A model generated the notes under the pieces. That model saw only the letters and a list, made by a program, of their open reading frames with translations. It had not been told where the DNA came from and made no database searches. From Fidelibacterota bacterium (lineage in GTDB: Bacteria; Fidelibacterota; UBA2242; JAFGTP01), in contig JAFGTP010000052.1 in the NCBI GenBank assembly GCA_016934035.1, positions 1-58,054 of the forward strand: 58,054 nt of DNA, given 5' to 3'. The translations under genes and the position numbers were made by a program. This document shows, one piece after another, positions 1 through 7,721 of this stretch (position 1 is its first letter; each line of letters starts with the position of its first letter).

Positions 1-36
1 GCAAAGTAGGTCATTACCAGCATATCTTTAAAACTT

Positions 37-60
37 AAGCCCCTATATCCGGGGCTTTTG
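37..60 (+). terminator. Rho-independent terminator at window start
   Basis: Seven-base-pair stem AAGCCCC (37-43) / GGGGCTT (51-57) with loop TATATCC, followed by a short T run. It probably ends a plus-strand transcript entering from outside the window. Read on the minus strand it could also end the gene whose stop lies at 95, but the T tract on that side is weaker. Confidence 0.7.
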
Positions 61-94
61 TGTTTTCTAAAATGACTATAAATTTGTAAGATTT

Positions 95-1627
95 CTAGGA
101 TCTAAATTTTTTATACAATGAGATAAAAAATTTATCGTATAAAAAATAAAATTTCGACCTTCTCCAACTTTTTCTAAAATTATCCATATCGGAAAGGATT
201 GCTTTCCGTTGTTGTTCACTAACATCATAAAATATAATAAAATCCAGTTGATTTTGATGAGTATCGTACTCATTGTCAAATTCCATGGCAATATCATTGG
301 CAGTCAGCAATTTTCTGTTTCTTATATCTTTTACAGTGAATGAGAGTCCTTTGCTGTATTCATTGGATTCAAAAGATTTATATATTAATTCCGTACATAC
401 CAGTGAAGAATCAGTTAAAAAATTGAAATCATAATCATAGGGTTGTCCCGCATAACTGAAGGCATTGTAAATTGCCTGGGCTTTTTCAATCTTTTCTAAC
501 TTTGGTCGTAGAATAACAATACCGTCGCAGGTTGCTGAATTTCGTAAGGTATTGAATATAACACCCTCTTCAACGGATTCTATTACCGAAGTGTATTGTC
601 CATTTTGCTGCTTATTAATCAATTTATAAGAAGAGGGATATGTAATATTGAGTAAAGTATCAAAATTATCAGTGTTATTAAATTTTAACCAATTTTCAAA
701 AAGAGTGTCTCCGTTAAAAAAAATTGTCCGCTTTTCTGGTGTGCCTATATATAAAGCAGAATGTGTCCAGTATCCTGGTATAAATAGATTAGTCAGCACC
801 CATTCACGTCTTTGCAGTATAATATCACAAGGTTCCAGTAAATTTTCTAATTCTTCAATTTGAGCATCGGTAATAAATACTTCATCTTTTCGCCAGATTT
901 TTACATTTCCCAGTAATTTTGCAAAATTTTTTTGTGTGGGATAGATAGTGTGTGACCAATTATTATCAATATTATTGATTGTGTTTCTGATTGTTAAATT
1001 TATATTATTCTTATAGTTAGATGAAAAAATGTATTTGTAATCTGATTGAATACACCCGTCCATTTTTACATCTTTATTAAGTATTTCTAAATAGGTCTTA
1101 TAATTCATTGACAAAAGGATTGGTGATCTAAAGTTTAATATTTTATTTTTAAGGATTGTATAGGAGTTTTCTGGATAGGGAATTTTTATATATTTTTCAT
1201 TTAAAATGACATCAAACTCCTTATATTTTTCAAGTACATTTATCAATTTTAAACTATAACTATGATAGGTTAATTGAGCAAAATAATAGTTAATAAAAAG
1301 TTGCTGATCAATTTCATCGGTTTTTAGAGTATAAAAATTTTGATAATTGTTTTTTATTTCATCAATCCTATTTAAATAATGCCAAAATGTCCCCCAAATA
1401 ATCCTATAGCGGTCTTTTTGTTTCAATGAAATCATTTGCTTGGAAACCAAACGATTGGTTAAAAATGTATCTTGTTCAAGAAAATCCAGTAATCGGTTCA
1501 TGTTCTGTCTATACAAATAAATTTGCATGATTTCTTTTTCCGAAATAGAAATATCGCGAACTGTGTTGCTGGAATTTTGTAAAAACACCAAGAGAATAAG
1601 TGGAATTATGATAGTTGCTTTGTTCAT
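95..1627 (-). CDS. YiiX/YebB-like permuted papain-fold cysteine hydrolase, secreted
   Basis: A 510-residue protein with an N-terminal hydrophobic segment (about residues 4-17), so it is probably exported or membrane anchored. The C-terminal third resembles the permuted NlpC/P60-like YiiX/YebB family. A block CDIILQRRE near residue 277 is followed by WTHSALYIG with the likely catalytic His289, and much later SSLVCTELIY gives the likely nucleophile Cys411. His before Cys is the circularly permuted order typical of these amidases/peptidases. Residues 25-270 are mainly helical and unassigned. Family members cleave amide or lipid-type bonds, but the substrate here is unknown. The gene stands alone, is very AT-rich, and is divergent from porX. 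The ATG at 1627 has only a weak Shine-Dalgarno (GAAGAA). The fold is fairly sure; the role is not. Confidence 0.7.
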   Translation of the reverse strand: MNKATIIIPLILLVFLQNSSNTVRDISISEKEIMQIYLYRQNMNRLLDFLEQDTFLTNRLVSKQMISLKQKDRYRIIWGTFWHYLNRIDEIKNNYQNFYTLKTDEIDQQLFINYYFAQLTYHSYSLKLINVLEKYKEFDVILNEKYIKIPYPENSYTILKNKILNFRSPILLSMNYKTYLEILNKDVKMDGCIQSDYKYIFSSNYKNNINLTIRNTINNIDNNWSHTIYPTQKNFAKLLGNVKIWRKDEVFITDAQIEELENLLEPCDIILQRREWVLTNLFIPGYWTHSALYIGTPEKRTIFFNGDTLFENWLKFNNTDNFDTLLNITYPSSYKLINKQQNGQYTSVIESVEEGVIFNTLRNSATCDGIVILRPKLEKIEKAQAIYNAFSYAGQPYDYDFNFLTDSSLVCTELIYKSFESNEYSKGLSFTVKDIRNRKLLTANDIAMEFDNEYDTHQNQLDFIIFYDVSEQQRKAILSDMDNFRKSWRRSKFYFLYDKFFISLYKKFRS

Positions 1628-1840
1628 TGAAATTTCTTCAAATATTTAATTTAGCTTTATATTAGAAATTTTTTAAACAAAATTAAATGATTATCATCAC
1701 ATTTTCCTGTATGCAATTTTATAAGAAGGTTTAGTTTTTTATAAAATATAAATGTATATAAAGAAAATTATACCTGAGTTTGGGTTCATTCTTCATAGAA
1801 CTAAAGGTTTTTATTCATTTATAATGATGTGTTTATTTGC

Positions 1841-1848
1841 TATATTTG
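1841..1848 (+). promoter_or_regulatory. Possible Bacteroidota-type -7 promoter box upstream of porX
   Basis: TATATTTG matches the TAnnTTTG -7 element known from Bacteroidota sigma factors and lies about 35 bases before the porX ATG. I see no clear matching -33 TTG/TTTG element at the expected distance, so this is suggestive only. The intergenic stretch 1628-1882 otherwise shows only AT-rich sequence and the porX ribosome site AAAAGGA (1871-1877). Confidence 0.35.
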
Positions 1849-1882
1849 ACCATAATTTATCTTAATTAATAAAAGGATCAAT

Positions 1883-3436
1883 ATGAAAGGCAGAATACTT
1901 TGGGTCGATGACCAGATAGAACTTTTGAAAAGTCATGTTTTATTTCTAAAATCAAAAGGTTATGATGTTACAACGGCTACCAATGGAAATGATGCTCTTG
2001 ATCTGGTCAGAGAAAAAGATTTTCATGTCGTTCTTTTAGATGAAATGATGCCAGGTATGGATGGTTTAGAGACTTTGGATAAAATCAAAGAAATCAAAAA
2101 TAATTTGCCTGCAATAATGATCACAAAAAATGAAGAGGAAAGTTTGATGGAAAAAGCGATGGGAAACAAAATCGCAGATTATCTTACCAAACCTGTAAAT
2201 CCCTCGCAGATTTTGATGGCCATTAAAAAAATTATTGATATGAGCCGAATTTCAAGTGAACATGCATCAAAAAACTATATGGAAGAGTTTCATCAGATAT
2301 CACACCGACTCTATGAAGATTTGGAAATAAAAGACTGGTATGATATTTATACAAAATTGGCCAAATGGGACCTTGAATTTGATGAGCATCCTGATCTGGG
2401 GCTAAAAGAAACTTTAGAGGACCAAGTTCGGGATTGTAATATAGAATTTGCAAAATATATTGAAATGAATTATAAAAAATGGTTAAAAGAAGATTCCCAT
2501 TTGCGTCCAATTTTATCACCTGATCTGATGAAGCATTTTGTGACGCCGCGACTCAGAAAAAATGAAAAAATACTTTTTATTGTGATCGATTGTCTACGCC
2601 TGGATCAGTGGTTTACTATTGAACCCCTGTTGGCTGAATATTTTAATATTGAATTAAATTACTATTTATCAATTCTTCCATCTGCAACTCCTTATTCGCG
2701 CAATGCGATATTTTCCAGCCAATATCCGTTGGAATTACAAGAAACATTCTCTGATATTTGGAATCATGCCGAAGATGAAACTTCAATGAATCGCTATGAA
2801 GAGCAAATGCTGAAGGATTATTTTGAAAGGGAAGATATAATCATGGGAAATGGCTGGGAATATATCAAAGTACTCGATTCAAAGCAGGGACAAAAAGTCG
2901 AAAAAAAAATTAAAACGTTGGTGGAAAAAAATTTTTTAGCTTTAGTGGTTAATTTTGTTGACATATTGGCCCATCGTCGGTCAGAATCTGATGTCATCAA
3001 AGAAATTGTTCCTGATGAATCCAGTTATCGTGCCATTGTCCGAAATTGGTTCAGAAATTCCTGGATATTTTCGGCTATCAAATATTTCAGGGAAGCCGGG
3101 TTTAAAGTCGTCATCACCAGTGATCATGGCAGTATTCGTGTAAAAAAACCGGTAAAGGTCAAAGGTGATAAAGAAACCTCCTCAAATATACGATTTAAAT
3201 ATGGCCGCAATTTGAATATATCGCCCAAGCATGCCCTGGTGATTAAGGACCATGAGGAATATAAACTTCCCAACCATGGCGTAAACACCAATTATTTAAT
3301 TGCCAAGGAAAACTTTTATTTCGTATATCCAACTAATTATCATAAATTTGAGGGCCATTTTAGAGATACTTTTCAGCATGGAGGTTTATCCATGGAGGAA
3401 ATGATTTTACCTTTAATTACATTATTGCCAAAATGA
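1883..3436 (+). CDS. porX: PorX-type response regulator with PglZ (alkaline phosphatase superfamily) domain
   Basis: A 517-residue two-part protein. Residues 1-120 form a CheY-like receiver with the acidic pair D9/D10, phospho-acceptor D53 (LLDEMMPG), T81 and K103 (YLTKP). Residues about 210-515 form a PglZ/alkaline-phosphatase-like domain. Its metal and nucleophile motifs are visible as VIDCLR (D236), ATPYSRNA, TSDHGS (D414, H415) and FQHGG (H499). This receiver-PglZ fusion is the architecture of PorX, the cytoplasmic response regulator controlling T9SS gene expression in Bacteroidota. The PglZ part of studied PorX proteins is a phosphodiesterase. The cognate PorY kinase is not in the window. 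Start ATG follows AAAAGGA. Its stop TGA overlaps the ribosome site of the next gene, so it appears to head an operon with tsaE and tsaB. Confidence 0.9.
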   Translation: MKGRILWVDDQIELLKSHVLFLKSKGYDVTTATNGNDALDLVREKDFHVVLLDEMMPGMDGLETLDKIKEIKNNLPAIMITKNEEESLMEKAMGNKIADYLTKPVNPSQILMAIKKIIDMSRISSEHASKNYMEEFHQISHRLYEDLEIKDWYDIYTKLAKWDLEFDEHPDLGLKETLEDQVRDCNIEFAKYIEMNYKKWLKEDSHLRPILSPDLMKHFVTPRLRKNEKILFIVIDCLRLDQWFTIEPLLAEYFNIELNYYLSILPSATPYSRNAIFSSQYPLELQETFSDIWNHAEDETSMNRYEEQMLKDYFEREDIIMGNGWEYIKVLDSKQGQKVEKKIKTLVEKNFLALVVNFVDILAHRRSESDVIKEIVPDESSYRAIVRNWFRNSWIFSAIKYFREAGFKVVITSDHGSIRVKKPVKVKGDKETSSNIRFKYGRNLNISPKHALVIKDHEEYKLPNHGVNTNYLIAKENFYFVYPTNYHKFEGHFRDTFQHGGLSMEEMILPLITLLPK

Positions 3437-3443
3437 GGAACCG

Positions 3444-3908
3444 TTGGTAAACTTTATTTCAAAAAGTGAAAAGCAGACGATTGAAACAGGTTTAAAAATA
3501 TCAACATTAGTTAAAGCCGGGACAGTAATTGCTTTTATTGGAGATCTGGCGGCCGGAAAAACCACGATAATTAAAGGAATAGCCAAAGGACTAGGTGTTA
3601 ACAGAGACGTCGAAAGCCCGACGTTCACACTGGTCAATGAGTACTATGGTAATCTAAAAATTTACCACATGGATTGCTATCGTGAAAACAATATCGAAGG
3701 GTGGCTTGAAATTGGTATAGAGGATTATTTTTACGGTGATGGTGTTTCGTTGGTAGAGTGGGCTGACAGAATAGAAGAATTACTACCTGAAGATGTAATA
3801 AAGATTTCAATACAACATGATATGGAGCATATTAATTATCGAAAATTTTCTATTTCATCTACACCGGAAAGAGAACAAAACATTAAAAAATTATTAAAAC
3901 TAAAATAA
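3444..3908 (+). CDS. tsaE: tRNA threonylcarbamoyladenosine biosynthesis ATPase TsaE
   Basis: TsaE is the small ATPase that drives the TsaB-TsaD-TsaE complex making t6A37 on ANN-decoding tRNAs. The 154-residue length is normal for the family. The Walker A motif GDLAAGKTT occupies residues 33-41, with A in place of the usual G. ESPTFTLVNEY and the Walker B-like region HMDCYR follow, then LVEWADRIEELLP as is typical. The start is TTG at 3444, chosen because GAGGA directly precedes it and no in-frame ATG lies nearby. It begins seven bases after the porX stop, and the tsaB ATG follows the stop codon almost at once, so the genes are cotranscribed. Confidence 0.93.
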   Translation: MVNFISKSEKQTIETGLKISTLVKAGTVIAFIGDLAAGKTTIIKGIAKGLGVNRDVESPTFTLVNEYYGNLKIYHMDCYRENNIEGWLEIGIEDYFYGDGVSLVEWADRIEELLPEDVIKISIQHDMEHINYRKFSISSTPEREQNIKKLLKLK

Positions 3909-3909
3909 A

Positions 3910-4560
3910 ATGAACATGAAAAACCTTTTAGGAATAGATACTTCCACCGATAATTGCAGTGTTGCCCTGATCACGGCTTCCGGCTTGTTTGAAAGAAATG
4001 AAGTTGCCAAATCAGCACATTCCGAAAAATTAATTCTTTTTATTGCAGATTTATTAAATAAGGCAAAAATTAATGTCAAAGATTTGGATGGAATTGGTGT
4101 GAATATTGGCCCTGGTTCTTTTACGGGGCTAAGAATCGGTTTAAGTGTGGCCAAAGGCTTGGCTTTTCCTTACAAAATTCCCCTGATACCCGTAAAATCG
4201 TTACCGGTTCTGGTACGTGCCAATAATTTTGAAAATGGACTAATTTATTTTATAAAATCCCATAAGGATATGGTGTTTTATCATAAGTTTACCAACGAAT
4301 CACCGGGACTGATTGATTTGAATATTGATTATGGAAATATTATTGAAATTGTGAAAAAACATAATACTCCGATTGTGGGTAATTTTGATTTTTTTGATTA
4401 TTTTAATTCAAGTAATCAAGTAATATTTCCATCAGGTAAGGCTTTAGCTGAACTGGTGGTGGAGCACTTTGAACAACTCTATATTTTGTCAAAAAATGAA
4501 ATTGAACCTTATTATCTAACATCATTTCTCGCCAAAAAATGGACTGGGAATAATTTATAA
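3910..4560 (+). CDS. tsaB: tRNA threonylcarbamoyladenosine biosynthesis protein TsaB
   Basis: A 216-residue ASKHA-fold protein, the scaffold partner of TsaD in t6A tRNA modification. Typical features are LLGIDTSTDNCSVAL at the N-terminus and the strongly conserved block GIGVNIGPGSFTGLRIGLS followed by AKGLA. The C-terminal half is divergent and slightly short, as in many TsaB proteins. Start ATG at 3910, one base after the tsaE stop; an in-frame ATG two codons later is also possible. The TsaE-TsaB neighbourhood supports the assignment. tsaD is not in the window. Confidence 0.92.
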   Translation: MNMKNLLGIDTSTDNCSVALITASGLFERNEVAKSAHSEKLILFIADLLNKAKINVKDLDGIGVNIGPGSFTGLRIGLSVAKGLAFPYKIPLIPVKSLPVLVRANNFENGLIYFIKSHKDMVFYHKFTNESPGLIDLNIDYGNIIEIVKKHNTPIVGNFDFFDYFNSSNQVIFPSGKALAELVVEHFEQLYILSKNEIEPYYLTSFLAKKWTGNNL

Positions 4561-4568
4561 AGGTACTT

Positions 4569-5402
4569 ATGGTAGATTGGTTTAAAAGAAAGAAAAAAGG
4601 AATTTTGGGCGAAAAGAAAAATGATATTCCCGAAGGATTATGGATAAAATGTCCCAAATGTTCTGAAATATTATATAAAAAAGCAATTGAACAAAATTTT
4701 TGGAGTTGTCCGAAATGTCGCTACCATTTTCGAATTCCTGCTTTCGATTATATCAAATTGCTTTTTGATGAATATGAGGAATTTAATGCCGGATATCGGT
4801 CTTCAGACCCTTTGAATTTTTCAGCTTCCAAAAAATACATTGCGCAATTAAAAATAGCTCATAAAAAAACCGGGCTCAATGATGCCATTGTCACTGTAAA
4901 AGGAAAAATAAACGGACATCAGCTGACCGCCGCAGTTATGGATTTTGGATTTATCGGAGGCAGTATGGGATCGGTTGTTGGAGAAAAAATTTCTAAGGCA
5001 GTCGATGTGGCCAGGGCCAATAAGACACCCCTGCTGATTGTTTCCTCTTCCGGAGGTGCCCGCATGATGGAAGGTATTCTTTCCTTGATGCAAATGGCCA
5101 AGACCAGTGCAAAACTGGCCCAGTTTTCTGAAGAAGGAGGGTTGTATATATCGCTGATGACAGATCCCACAACAGGCGGAACAACAGCCAGCTATGCCAT
5201 GCTTGGAGATATCAATATTGCTGAATCCGGTGCCTTGGTTGGATTCGCTGGCGCAAGAGTCATTAAACAAACAATTGGTGAAGATTTGCCGGATGGATTT
5301 CAAAGAGCAGAATTTTTATTGGAAAAAGGCTTTGTAGATCGAGTGACGGAAAGGTCTGAGATGAAAGAAGAATTAACCCGAATTTTGGAGTTTTTTGCAT
5401 GA
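4569..5402 (+). CDS. accD: Acetyl-CoA carboxylase carboxyltransferase subunit beta
   Basis: AccD with AccA transfers the carboxyl group from biotin-BCCP to acetyl-CoA, giving malonyl-CoA for fatty acid synthesis. The 277-residue length is usual. The N-terminal zinc ribbon is present as C28, C31, C47 and C50 (IKCPKCSE and SCPKCRYHF). The crotonase-like carboxyltransferase core follows with GFIGGSMGSVVGEK, SSSGGARMMEG and the oxyanion region DPTTGGTTASYA, ending in GFVDRVTER. accA is not adjacent. The last codons overlap the next gene by four bases (ATGA), implying translational coupling to surE. Confidence 0.96.
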   Translation: MVDWFKRKKKGILGEKKNDIPEGLWIKCPKCSEILYKKAIEQNFWSCPKCRYHFRIPAFDYIKLLFDEYEEFNAGYRSSDPLNFSASKKYIAQLKIAHKKTGLNDAIVTVKGKINGHQLTAAVMDFGFIGGSMGSVVGEKISKAVDVARANKTPLLIVSSSGGARMMEGILSLMQMAKTSAKLAQFSEEGGLYISLMTDPTTGGTTASYAMLGDINIAESGALVGFAGARVIKQTIGEDLPDGFQRAEFLLEKGFVDRVTERSEMKEELTRILEFFA

Positions 5403-6163
5403 AACCCTACATTCTGGTAACAAATGATGACGGCATACAGGCTCCCGGAATCCATGCCTTAATCATGGAACTATTGAAATTCGCTGAAATATCGGTAGTT
5501 GCACCCTTGGTGGAAAAAAGTGCAGTCGGACATGCCATCACACTTTCAGACCCTTTACGGGTAGAGAAATTTAATAAAAATGGTCTCTGGGAAGGCTTAG
5601 CTGTTTCCGGAACCCCGGCGGATTGTGTGAAAATTGCTCTCAATGCGGTACTGAATCGTAAACCGGATTTCGTTGTATCCGGAATCAATCTGGGATCCAA
5701 TACCGGTATTAATGTCATATATTCGGGAACGGTTTCTGCTGCTACAGAAGGAGCTATATCTGGAATTCCATCCATTGCCATATCATTGACTACCTACACT
5801 CATCCAAAATTTGAAGTCGCTGCAAAATTTGCCGGAAAAATTGTAAAAAATTTGATTGAAAACCCGATTGAGTCCAAAACCCTGCTGAATATCAATGTTC
5901 CGAATGTTTCTGAAGAGGAGATCAGAGGTGTTCGTGTTGCCAGACAGGGAATGGCCAATTTCGCTGAAGAATTTGATAAAAGAATTGATCCTAAAGGCAG
6001 AACCTATTACTGGTTGACAGGGTCCAAAAACAAAATCGAGGAACCGGATGATGTGGATGATAATTTGATCAAAGAAAATTTTATCACTGTCACGCCTTTA
6101 CAATTCAATTTGACTGATTTTTCTAAAGTGAAAGCTATCGAAGAAAGGATTGCCAAGTTATAA
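5399..6163 (+). CDS. surE: 5'/3'-nucleotidase SurE
   Basis: SurE is a metal-dependent nucleoside monophosphate phosphatase linked to stationary-phase survival. The 254 residues carry the family signature ILVTNDDG (N9, D10, D11 bind the divalent metal). VSGTPADCVKIAL follows, then VSGINLGSNTGINVIYSGTV with the conserved Ser/Asn metal and phosphate site. The later RTYYWLTG block is typical. Its ATG overlaps the accD stop. The guaA ATG lies one base after the surE stop. Confidence 0.95.
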   Translation: MKPYILVTNDDGIQAPGIHALIMELLKFAEISVVAPLVEKSAVGHAITLSDPLRVEKFNKNGLWEGLAVSGTPADCVKIALNAVLNRKPDFVVSGINLGSNTGINVIYSGTVSAATEGAISGIPSIAISLTTYTHPKFEVAAKFAGKIVKNLIENPIESKTLLNINVPNVSEEEIRGVRVARQGMANFAEEFDKRIDPKGRTYYWLTGSKNKIEEPDDVDDNLIKENFITVTPLQFNLTDFSKVKAIEERIAKL

Positions 6164-6164
6164 A

Positions 6165-7706
6165 ATGAGTGAATTAAGTAAAATTTGGATCGTTGATTTT
6201 GGTTCTCAATATACTCAATTAATCGCACGAAGAGTACGTGAGTTTTCCGTTTATTCAGAGGTAGTACTGCCGTCTATTACTGCTGATGATATTCTTAAAA
6301 ACAAGGTTTCGGCATTAATACTTTCAGGCGGTCCTTCCAGTGTTAATGATGCTGATGCTCCGCAAATAACAACAAAAATATATAACCTTGGCCTGCCAAT
6401 CCTGGGGATTTGCTATGGTCTCCAATATACAATCCAGTCCTTTGGCGGCAAGGTGCAATCTTCTGATGGCCGGGAATATGGACGAAGCAAAATTCATTAT
6501 ACAAAAAAACATCCCCTGTTTAAAAATGTTGCAGAAAACAGTACGGTCTGGATGAGCCACGGAGACCATATCGAGACCATTCCCGCGGATTTTGATATTA
6601 TCGCCCTCTCGGAAAAAAATGTGCCGGCAGCCTTGGCCCATAAAACCAAACCGATTTTTGGACTTCAGTTTCATCCGGAAGTTGTTCATAGCGAAAAGGG
6701 AAAGGAAATTCTGAATAACTTTCTCTTTGAAATCTGCCACTTGGAAAAAAACTGGACTGCAGAGCATTTTATTAATGAGGAAACCAGAAAAATCAGGGAA
6801 ATGGTTGGTGATAATAAAGTGTTGATGGGAGTGTCCGGTGGTGTTGATTCCACAGTTATGGCTGTGTTGATTTTCCGGGCTATCGGCCGGCAATGTACTC
6901 CGGTTTTTATCAATAATGGATTACTAAGGCTGAACGAGCAAACCAAGGTAATGAAAATGCTTCAGAATGATATGGGATTGCCCTTGGAAACCTATGATTA
7001 TTCGAAAACCTTTTTAAAAGCTCTCGAGGGAATTGAAGAGCCGGAACAAAAACGCAAAATCATTGGTCGGGAATTCATAAAAGCCTTTGAAGAAATCACA
7101 GAGAAACATCAGGATTATAAATTTCTGGCCCAGGGAACCCTCTATCCGGATGTGATCGAAAGCAGGTCAGTAAAAGGAAAATCTCAGGTGATCAAGAGCC
7201 ATCACAATGTGGGAGGCCTGCCGGAAACCATGAAAATGGAGTTGATCGAGCCTTTTGATTCACTGTTTAAGGACGAGGTCAGAAATATCGGTGAGAAACT
7301 GGAAATACCGAAAGACATCATCCAGCGTCATCCTTTTCCGGGACCCGGTCTCGGAGTCAGAATCCTGGGCGAAATAACCCCTGAGAAAATAGCAATGCTC
7401 CAGAAAGCTGATGATATTTTTATTCAGGAACTACACAACTACGATTATTACAATAAAGTATGGCAAGCCTTTGCAGTATTCTTGCCGGTAAAGACAGTGG
7501 GTGTCATGGGTGATCAAAGAACCTATGAAAACGTCATCGCATTGCGTTCTGTGAATTCCATGGATGGCATGACCGCTGACTGGTCTCATCTTCCGCATGA
7601 GTTGCTCAGCAAAGCCGCTAACCGGATTGTCAATGAAGTTCGGGGAATTAACCGGGTTGTTTATGATATTACATCAAAACCACCCGGAACCATTGAATGG
7701 GAATAG
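6165..7706 (+). CDS. guaA: GMP synthase (glutamine-hydrolysing)
   Basis: GuaA amidates XMP to GMP using glutamine and ATP. The 513 residues contain the class I glutamine amidotransferase domain first (catalytic Cys in LGICYGLQ, His/Glu in FHPEVVHS). The ATP-pyrophosphatase domain follows with the PP-loop SGGVDST, then the dimerisation domain with RHPFPGPGLGVRILGE. It ends in KPPGTIEWE, the near-invariant family C-terminus. I place the start at ATG 6165 (MSELSKIW), one base after the surE stop. A longer reading from TTG 6150 would overlap surE and adds only five unlikely residues. Confidence 0.97.
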   Translation: MSELSKIWIVDFGSQYTQLIARRVREFSVYSEVVLPSITADDILKNKVSALILSGGPSSVNDADAPQITTKIYNLGLPILGICYGLQYTIQSFGGKVQSSDGREYGRSKIHYTKKHPLFKNVAENSTVWMSHGDHIETIPADFDIIALSEKNVPAALAHKTKPIFGLQFHPEVVHSEKGKEILNNFLFEICHLEKNWTAEHFINEETRKIREMVGDNKVLMGVSGGVDSTVMAVLIFRAIGRQCTPVFINNGLLRLNEQTKVMKMLQNDMGLPLETYDYSKTFLKALEGIEEPEQKRKIIGREFIKAFEEITEKHQDYKFLAQGTLYPDVIESRSVKGKSQVIKSHHNVGGLPETMKMELIEPFDSLFKDEVRNIGEKLEIPKDIIQRHPFPGPGLGVRILGEITPEKIAMLQKADDIFIQELHNYDYYNKVWQAFAVFLPVKTVGVMGDQRTYENVIALRSVNSMDGMTADWSHLPHELLSKAANRIVNEVRGINRVVYDITSKPPGTIEWE

Positions 7707-7721
7707 GAAGAGAAAATACCC

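Noticed and set aside
1883..3436. BREX/Pgl phage-defence gene because of the PglZ domain
   Set aside because: The domain is fused to a receiver in the PorX layout and lies among housekeeping genes; no methylase, BrxL/BrxC or other Pgl genes are present.
4848..5303. Minus-strand frame opposite accD
   Set aside because: It is a shadow of the well-conserved accD coding sequence; the translation shows no family pattern.
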